The position numbers and the translations under genes were made by a program. A stretch of DNA of 64,000 bases from JAFGPS01 sp964628465. Lineage in GTDB: Bacteria > Planctomycetota > Phycisphaerae > Sedimentisphaerales > Anaerobacaceae. Position 1 is the stretch's first letter. Each line of letters opens with the position of its first letter. The notes under the pieces are model-generated. The model was not told the DNA's origin and did not search any database. It worked only from the letters and a program-made list of their open reading frames with translations. The stretch covers positions 1 to 64,000 of the forward strand of contig CAZVOA010000011.1 of the NCBI GenBank assembly GCA_964628465.1, given 5' to 3'. Below, one piece after another: positions 59,407 to 64,000 of this stretch.

Positions 59407-60498
59407 ATGGAAAAACTAGACCTTACAAAATTCAATGAAAAGTTAAGAAATTACGCTCTCGAGATAATTAATATATATGAAAATTTTTCTTTTTCAAATT
59501 TGAAACAACACGTATCTTTAGTAAAGAAAGCTCCTACTGGTATATATGATTCAGAATACTTTGAATACCCTGCAGTTTACTCTCTCTTAGCATATGGTAT
59601 AGAAGGTCTCGATGCATTATATGAGTTATCATTATGTGGACATAGTGTTTCTGGATATTGGATATCTTCTGATGCATTAATGGTTGCAGCAATTCAAAAG
59701 TCTGACATTGCTATTAGTAATATATTTTTAACTCAAACATATATTAATGATGAATCTTTTTGTAAATTAATAGCTATAGTTCAAAAGAATTGTAAGGACA
59801 AGGAAATATCAGATTACGCAAAATATTTACTTTCAAAACTAATAAATACATATATTTCTAATCCTGATCATAGAAATGAATTAGGTAAGATTCTAATAAA
59901 AACTGAAATAGCACTGGGAAAAAGTTGCGAAGAAGGAAGGAATCTTATTATTGAATATATCTCAAAAGCTTCTCTTAACTTAAGCGAAGAAATATGTGAT
60001 AATTTAGATACTCTTGTGAAACAAGATTTAAATGAAAACGAGTATCAAAGTTATTTCCAGAAATTTCCGACGCTTCTTGATCCTATGGCATCATCTATTA
60101 TCTCAACACAAAATCTTGGTGAAATATGGAAAACTGATTTTGTCATTAAGAGATTGGACGATGAATATATATTTGTTGAAATTGAAAAACCAAGAGATAC
60201 TTTATTCACCTTATATCCACATCCTACAAACTCTCTTTCACATGCCATCGGGCAAGTTCTGAATTGGCAAATATGGATTGAAGATAATATTGCTTATGCT
60301 CATTTACATGGTTTTCCCGGGATACATTTTCCTAAAGGAATTATTATAATCGGAAGAGATAAAGATATGACTACAGAACAAATACGCTTCCTTAAATGCC
60401 TTAATGATAACTTATATCCAAGAATCATAATATTTACATACGATAATATTATTTCTAATGCTAGAAATATAATTAAAAATCTTACTTTAAAAATCTAA
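59407..60498 (+). CDS. Shedu-like (DUF4263/SduA) anti-phage nuclease candidate
   Basis: A 363-residue protein. The N-terminal 190 residues are helical and unrecognised (ANTAR-like HEAT repeats are possible: ISDYAKYLLSKLINTYI). Residues about 215-363 match the Shedu pattern: LNENEYQSYFQKFPTLLDP, IWKTDFVIKRL (Asp244), FVEIEKPRDTLF (Glu258; the usual ExK reads E-I-E-K), and HAIGQVLNWQIWI with Gln, then GIIIIGR and IFTYDNI. Shedu nucleases protect against phage. It stands alone, is much more AT-rich than its neighbours, and is probably acquired. The start at 59407 has GGGAG upstream. Confidence 0.68.
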   Translation: MEKLDLTKFNEKLRNYALEIINIYENFSFSNLKQHVSLVKKAPTGIYDSEYFEYPAVYSLLAYGIEGLDALYELSLCGHSVSGYWISSDALMVAAIQKSDIAISNIFLTQTYINDESFCKLIAIVQKNCKDKEISDYAKYLLSKLINTYISNPDHRNELGKILIKTEIALGKSCEEGRNLIIEYISKASLNLSEEICDNLDTLVKQDLNENEYQSYFQKFPTLLDPMASSIISTQNLGEIWKTDFVIKRLDDEYIFVEIEKPRDTLFTLYPHPTNSLSHAIGQVLNWQIWIEDNIAYAHLHGFPGIHFPKGIIIIGRDKDMTTEQIRFLKCLNDNLYPRIIIFTYDNIISNARNIIKNLTLKI

Positions 60499-60512
60499 CC
60501 TAAAAGTTTTGA

Positions 60513-60537
60513 CAGCATGGGCAAAAGTTCATCCTAC
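60513..60537. repeat. Short dispersed inverted repeat, copy 2
   Basis: This 25-base element matches the copy at 79-103 at all but about three positions, with the same CAGCATGGGC start and ATCCTAC end. It follows the Shedu-like gene. A CTCGGTGTTCTCTGTGCC relic lies about 25 bases further on. Confidence 0.55.
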
Positions 60538-60671
60538 CGTAATGTTATTTTAATATTTCCTCGGTGTTCTCTGTGCCCTCTGTGGCAAAACATAAAAAAT
60601 GTTTTTGTTAATTCCCTTGTTTTAGGCAATAGGAATGTTATAATTCAACGGTTTTAATTGGAAAGAAAATT

Positions 60672-61397
60672 ATGGCATTATTAAACGTAAATATAGATCA
60701 TATAGCAACGATACGGCAGGCTCGGCTGACGGATGAGCCGGACCCGGTTTGGGCGGCGATGCAGTGCGAGTTGGCCGGTGCGAACGGTATTACTGTGCAT
60801 TTGCGGCAGGACAGGCGGCATATCAACGACCGCGATGTGTACGTTCTGAACGAAACAGTCGCGTGCAAGTTCAATCTCGAAATGTCAATGACCGAAAGTA
60901 TCGTGAAAATCGCGGAAGAAGTCGGGCCGGACCAGGTTACGCTTGTGCCGGAAAACAGGGACGAACTAACGACCGAAGGCGGCCTGGATTGTGCAAAACA
61001 TAAGAAAAGGCTCGCCGAAGTAGTTAAAAGAATGCACAAAAAAGGCATTCAGGTCAGCACGTTCATTGTGCCGGACTTAAAGCAGATTGAAGCTTCGATA
61101 GAAACCGGCTGCGACGCGATAGAACTGCATACCGGAATGTATGCAAACGCTAACACACAGAAAAAGGCGGAAAAATGTATCGATGAATTGATAATCGGCA
61201 GAGATTACGCCCTGGAAAATAACCTAATAGTACACGCCGGTCATGGTTTGACGTACCGTAATATCGCGCCAATCGCGGGCATCGACCATTTGAGCGAATT
61301 TAACATTGGACACAGCATTATTTCGCGTTCGGTTCTTACCGGAATGAGGCAGGCGACCAGCGAAATGATACAGCTTATAGACAAGTACAGTTTTTAA
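60672..61397 (+). CDS. pdxJ: Pyridoxine 5'-phosphate synthase
   Basis: A 241-residue TIM-barrel enzyme joining 3-amino-1-hydroxyacetone phosphate and deoxyxylulose phosphate in DXP-dependent vitamin B6 synthesis. Family blocks seen are ALLNVNIDHIATIRQAR, GITVHLRQDRRHINDRDV, NLEMSMT, VTLVPENRDELTTEGGLD, AIELHTGMYAN and HAGHGLTYRNI, with FNIGHSIISRSVLTG near the end. GGAAAG precedes the ATG. It lies 65 bases upstream of dapA, probably under separate control. Confidence 0.96.
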   Translation: MALLNVNIDHIATIRQARLTDEPDPVWAAMQCELAGANGITVHLRQDRRHINDRDVYVLNETVACKFNLEMSMTESIVKIAEEVGPDQVTLVPENRDELTTEGGLDCAKHKKRLAEVVKRMHKKGIQVSTFIVPDLKQIEASIETGCDAIELHTGMYANANTQKKAEKCIDELIIGRDYALENNLIVHAGHGLTYRNIAPIAGIDHLSEFNIGHSIISRSVLTGMRQATSEMIQLIDKYSF

Positions 61398-61462
61398 TAC
61401 AGAAGTATTATAATAAGAAGAAATTATACCGCTTATATATAAAATAAGATTAGGAGTATAAC

Positions 61463-62335
61463 ATGTTTACAGGAGCAATGGTTGCTTTAATAACGCCTTT
61501 TCATGATGGTGAAGTTGATTATAAAACTCTCGACGAATTGATTAATTTTCAGATAGAAGGCAGCATAGACGCGATTGTACCGGTCGGAACAACCGGCGAA
61601 TCCCCCACTCTCAGCACGGAAGAACACAAACAGGTAATACAGAGAATAGTTGACGTAGTTGACGGACAAGTCCCTGTAATAGCCGGTGCAGGCTCGAACA
61701 GCACCGCCGAAGCTATCGAACTTACCGCTTTCTCCAAACAAGTCGGTGCGGACGCTACATTGCAGGTAACACCATACTACAATAAACCAACGCAGGAAGG
61801 TTTTTATCAGCATTTCAAGGCGATAGCCGAAGAAGTCGATTTACCAATGATTTTGTACAACATACCCGGCAGATGCGGCGCTGGCATGACACCGGAGACT
61901 ATTGCTCGTTTAGCAGAGATTGAGAATATCGTCGGTATTAAAGAAGCAACCGGAAGTCTTGACCAGGCGAGCGAAATCGCGAATCTTTGTGATATTACCA
62001 TTCTTTCGGGAGATGATTCGCTTACGCTTCCTCTTGCGTCAATTGGCGCAAAAGGCGTAATCAGCGTAGTTGCCAATATTGTTCCGGCTGACGTGAAAGC
62101 TTTGACCGATTTGATTCTCGAAGGTGATTTGGTTTCGGCGAGACAATGGCATAAAAAATTGTTCAAACTCTGCAAAAACATGCTCACTTTGGCGACGAAT
62201 CCGATACCGATTAAAGCCGCGATGGCTATGCTGAATATCGCTCCGGAAGAACTTCGTCTGCCGATGACACCTCTGGAAGAACCGAAAAGAGTTATTCTGA
62301 AACAGACGTTGAAAGACTACGGGCTGCTGAGCTAA
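61463..62335 (+). CDS. dapA: 4-hydroxy-tetrahydrodipicolinate synthase
   Basis: A 290-residue enzyme of lysine and peptidoglycan synthesis condensing pyruvate with aspartate semialdehyde. Family marks: VPVGTTGESPTLS, GAGSNSTAEAIEL, QVTPYYNKPTQEGFYQHF (proton-relay Tyr), LYNIPGRCG, the Schiff-base Lys in VGIKEATGSL and ILSGDDSLTLP. AGGAG lies about eight bases before the ATG. It is an apparently complete gene; no lysine riboswitch is visible in the short upstream gap. Confidence 0.95.
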   Translation: MFTGAMVALITPFHDGEVDYKTLDELINFQIEGSIDAIVPVGTTGESPTLSTEEHKQVIQRIVDVVDGQVPVIAGAGSNSTAEAIELTAFSKQVGADATLQVTPYYNKPTQEGFYQHFKAIAEEVDLPMILYNIPGRCGAGMTPETIARLAEIENIVGIKEATGSLDQASEIANLCDITILSGDDSLTLPLASIGAKGVISVVANIVPADVKALTDLILEGDLVSARQWHKKLFKLCKNMLTLATNPIPIKAAMAMLNIAPEELRLPMTPLEEPKRVILKQTLKDYGLLS

Positions 62336-62421
62336 AGTCAATTTGGTGGGGTAGAACCCGACAATTTTTCTTGTCATGCTGGGTGCGTAATTTTTTAGGC
62401 CTATTTTGATGTTACATATTA

Positions 62422-63456
62422 TTAAGGCGCGAGGAAAATATCTGTTGTACAGGATGGGGTTTCGTTGCCTTGATATACGTCAGTATCCTGCAGAGTAAAG
62501 AAGTCATCATGACTAATTTGGCGTTTTCTGGCGAATTCTACCCGGCCGTCGCCGAATAAAAGATTTTGTCCGCGTTTACTGTGATTTGGGCTGTTTGTCT
62601 CTAATAGTTCCGGTTTAAGCTCTATCGTAATTGTCACTGAATAATCAGAAGGAAGTGTCTCGAATATCGGGTTTCTATCACCCATCAATACTTTCCTGCA
62701 TGACATTTTCCCGCCGGATTGTTTTTGGCATCCAATTGGAAAACTATAGCTAACAAATCTCCTGTCAGGGAAATCCTTCAAATCTTTACATTGTTTTACA
62801 TAAGATTGAAATTCGTCTTTGGTCACTCCTGACTTATGTATTTTCTTGACACCCGTGCAGATAAATTTTTCCGGCAGGACATATCCTTGTGCAATAAGAA
62901 GATACGGCTCCGCAGTTTTGGATTCTCCGTTTACGCCCGTTTTCCACCATGGAGCGCCTTGCGCCCGTGAAACTGATGGCGGTCTGTTGTCATTATCCGA
63001 CATATAATTATGTAATCCATTGTAAATCTCATTCATTCCCATCGCACATTGCTGCTGCCAGTATTTTTGGCGAGCGTAACCGAAAGAAGGAACGAGAATG
63101 CCGGTAAAAATAATCAGCGCAGCCGCTATTGCCGCAACTTCGCTGAAATTCCGTAGGAAACCGATTTTTATAGGTGATTTTCTGTTCTGTTCCGCTTCAA
63201 GTAAATCATTTAACTTTTTGTCAGGGCTGGGGATATGTTTGATTCTAAGAAGTGTTGCCGCGACAAGATGATCCGGGCATTTTTGAATACCAATGGAATC
63301 AAGCGGTGCAAAAGCGGCCTTCAACTTCGCGTACAGCTTTGAGGCTTCTTTATTATCCGCTATCAACCGGCTGGCTTTCTCAGCCTGTTCCTGTGATGTT
63401 ATACCAATACAATAATCAAATAAAAGTTGTTTTTCTTCAATAGTAACAGAACTCAT
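62422..63456 (-). CDS. Membrane anti-sigma factor with H-X9-DG-like C-terminus
   Basis: A 344-residue protein paired with the ECF sigma factor upstream (4-base overlap). The cytoplasmic N-terminus (about 1-95: EEKQLLFDYCIGITSQEQAEKASRLIADN) resembles an anti-sigma domain, followed by a membrane helix (VAAIAAALIIFTGILVP). The extracytoplasmic part has several Cys residues and ends with PNHSKRGQNLLFGDGRVEFARKR, like the H-X9-DG motif of planctomycete DUF1559 pseudopilins. It probably holds the sigma factor until an external signal is sensed. The extracytoplasmic domain is otherwise unrecognised. Confidence 0.72.
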   Translation of the reverse strand: MSSVTIEEKQLLFDYCIGITSQEQAEKASRLIADNKEASKLYAKLKAAFAPLDSIGIQKCPDHLVAATLLRIKHIPSPDKKLNDLLEAEQNRKSPIKIGFLRNFSEVAAIAAALIIFTGILVPSFGYARQKYWQQQCAMGMNEIYNGLHNYMSDNDNRPPSVSRAQGAPWWKTGVNGESKTAEPYLLIAQGYVLPEKFICTGVKKIHKSGVTKDEFQSYVKQCKDLKDFPDRRFVSYSFPIGCQKQSGGKMSCRKVLMGDRNPIFETLPSDYSVTITIELKPELLETNSPNHSKRGQNLLFGDGRVEFARKRQISHDDFFTLQDTDVYQGNETPSCTTDIFLAP

Positions 63457-64000
63457 TTTTCGTCCTCGTTCCCAAAAGATGTTTGCCAGTCTTTTGAAAA
63501 ACGGCCAACAGCCGTATGTAACCTACTCTTAACTGTTCCAATAGGTATACTTAAAATATCAGCCATTTGTTTGTAAGAAAATTTGTTAAAATATGCTAAA
63601 TTTATAATTTCTCGTAAATTTTCCGGCATTTCAGCCAAAATATGCGCAACGCGCAATGAAGTTTCGCCTTTCTCAAGCTCATCTGATGGAAAAGTCTTAT
63701 CGGACGTTATCGTATTAAGCATTTCATCGAACGAAATATCCTGAGAATCAGCGATTGAACCTATAGTCACAGCGGCGGTTCTCTGCCATTTTCTCAAGGC
63801 GTCTTTGGCTTTGTTCGCAGCTATCGTGAATAGCCAGGGACGCAAAGGACGGCTCTGGTCGAAACTGTCTATGCTGTTAAATAACTGCATAAAAGTTTCC
63901 TGGAATACATCCTCCACAAGCTCCTGCCTGTTGAGAAATTGTTTTAAAAAGGTATAAAGGCCGTTTTTATAGCGGCTTACAATTTCCTGAAAAGCACTCT
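63453..64000 (-). CDS. ECF sigma factor, truncated at the window edge
   Basis: The open frame continues past the right edge, so the N-terminus is missing; at least 181 residues are seen. Region 2: AFQEIVSRYKNGLYTFLKQFLNRQELVEDVFQETFMQLF and RPWLFTIAANKAKDALRKWQR. Region 4: LREIINLAYFNKFSYKQMADILSIPIGTVKSRLHTAVGRF. A GTG at 63917 is inside region 2 and cannot be the real start. Its stop overlaps the anti-sigma start by 4 bases, so the two are translated together. Confidence 0.88.
   Translation of the reverse strand, partial: SAFQEIVSRYKNGLYTFLKQFLNRQELVEDVFQETFMQLFNSIDSFDQSRPLRPWLFTIAANKAKDALRKWQRTAAVTIGSIADSQDISFDEMLNTITSDKTFPSDELEKGETSLRVAHILAEMPENLREIINLAYFNKFSYKQMADILSIPIGTVKSRLHTAVGRFSKDWQTSFGNEDEK

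Overview
The window looks like a chromosome segment of a planctomycete of the Phycisphaerae / Sedimentisphaerales kind. This is inferred from moderate-to-low GC, the mix of secreted carbohydrate-active and carbohydrate-binding proteins, GLUG-repeat surface proteins, an H-X9-DG-like C-terminus on an anti-sigma factor, TolB-like propellers and many dispersed palindromes. There is no rRNA, prophage or CRISPR array. One tRNA (Cys) is present. All functional assignments come from reading motifs; no database search was run.

Layout. 0.4-4.1 kb: an ECF-type sigma factor, a small unknown protein, a protein whose N-terminus resembles the archaeal threonyl-tRNA synthetase editing domain, then a sodium:solute symporter with a tiny one-helix partner. 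4.1-9.9 kb (minus): a four-gene tripartite efflux operon (TolC lipoprotein, adaptor, MacB-like ATPase and permease). 10.3-16.5 kb: tRNA-Cys, a PilZ/coiled-coil protein, an FAD oxidoreductase, an exported nitrilase-like lipoprotein, a GH43-like enzyme and a bacterioferritin. 16.6-19.8 kb: a small defence or conflict cluster (methyltransferase-nuclease fusion, Fic protein, ParDE-like toxin-antitoxin). 19.8-29.3 kb (minus): secreted proteins, including a 1303-residue GLUG protein and a 919-residue carbohydrate-binding protein. 29.9-33.4 kb: operon of NUDIX, pyrD, an unknown, DUF167 and MATE. 33.4-39.4 kb: a repeat-rich accessory zone with an internally deleted REP-associated transposase, a tandem kinase-like protein, an LPXTG-ended surface protein and palindromes, two of them inside a coding sequence. 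39.4-44.9 kb: tight operon of a TolB-like protein, a lipoprotein fusing an FGE-sulfatase-type domain to a histone-deacetylase-type deacetylase, an MBOAT acyltransferase and an SGNH-like partner. 45-50.3 kb: pseudogene, membrane protein, possible small RNA, and an SOS cassette (lexA, DUF72, umuD, umuC). 50.5-63.9 kb: mainly housekeeping genes (thyX, a homocysteine methyltransferase/MTHFR fusion, rsmB, dnaA with upstream DnaA boxes, DUF503, LapA-like, pdxJ, dapA), a Shedu-like defence gene, and an ECF sigma/anti-sigma pair running off the right edge.

The most unusual items are: the exported deacetylase/acyltransferase operon; the archaeal-type editing domain beside a sigma factor; palindromic elements that read in frame inside umuC and inside a DUF1080 gene, near a decayed RAYT transposase; and several genes whose best promoter places the start site at the start codon (leaderless), including lexA, where a 12-bp dyad covers the -10.
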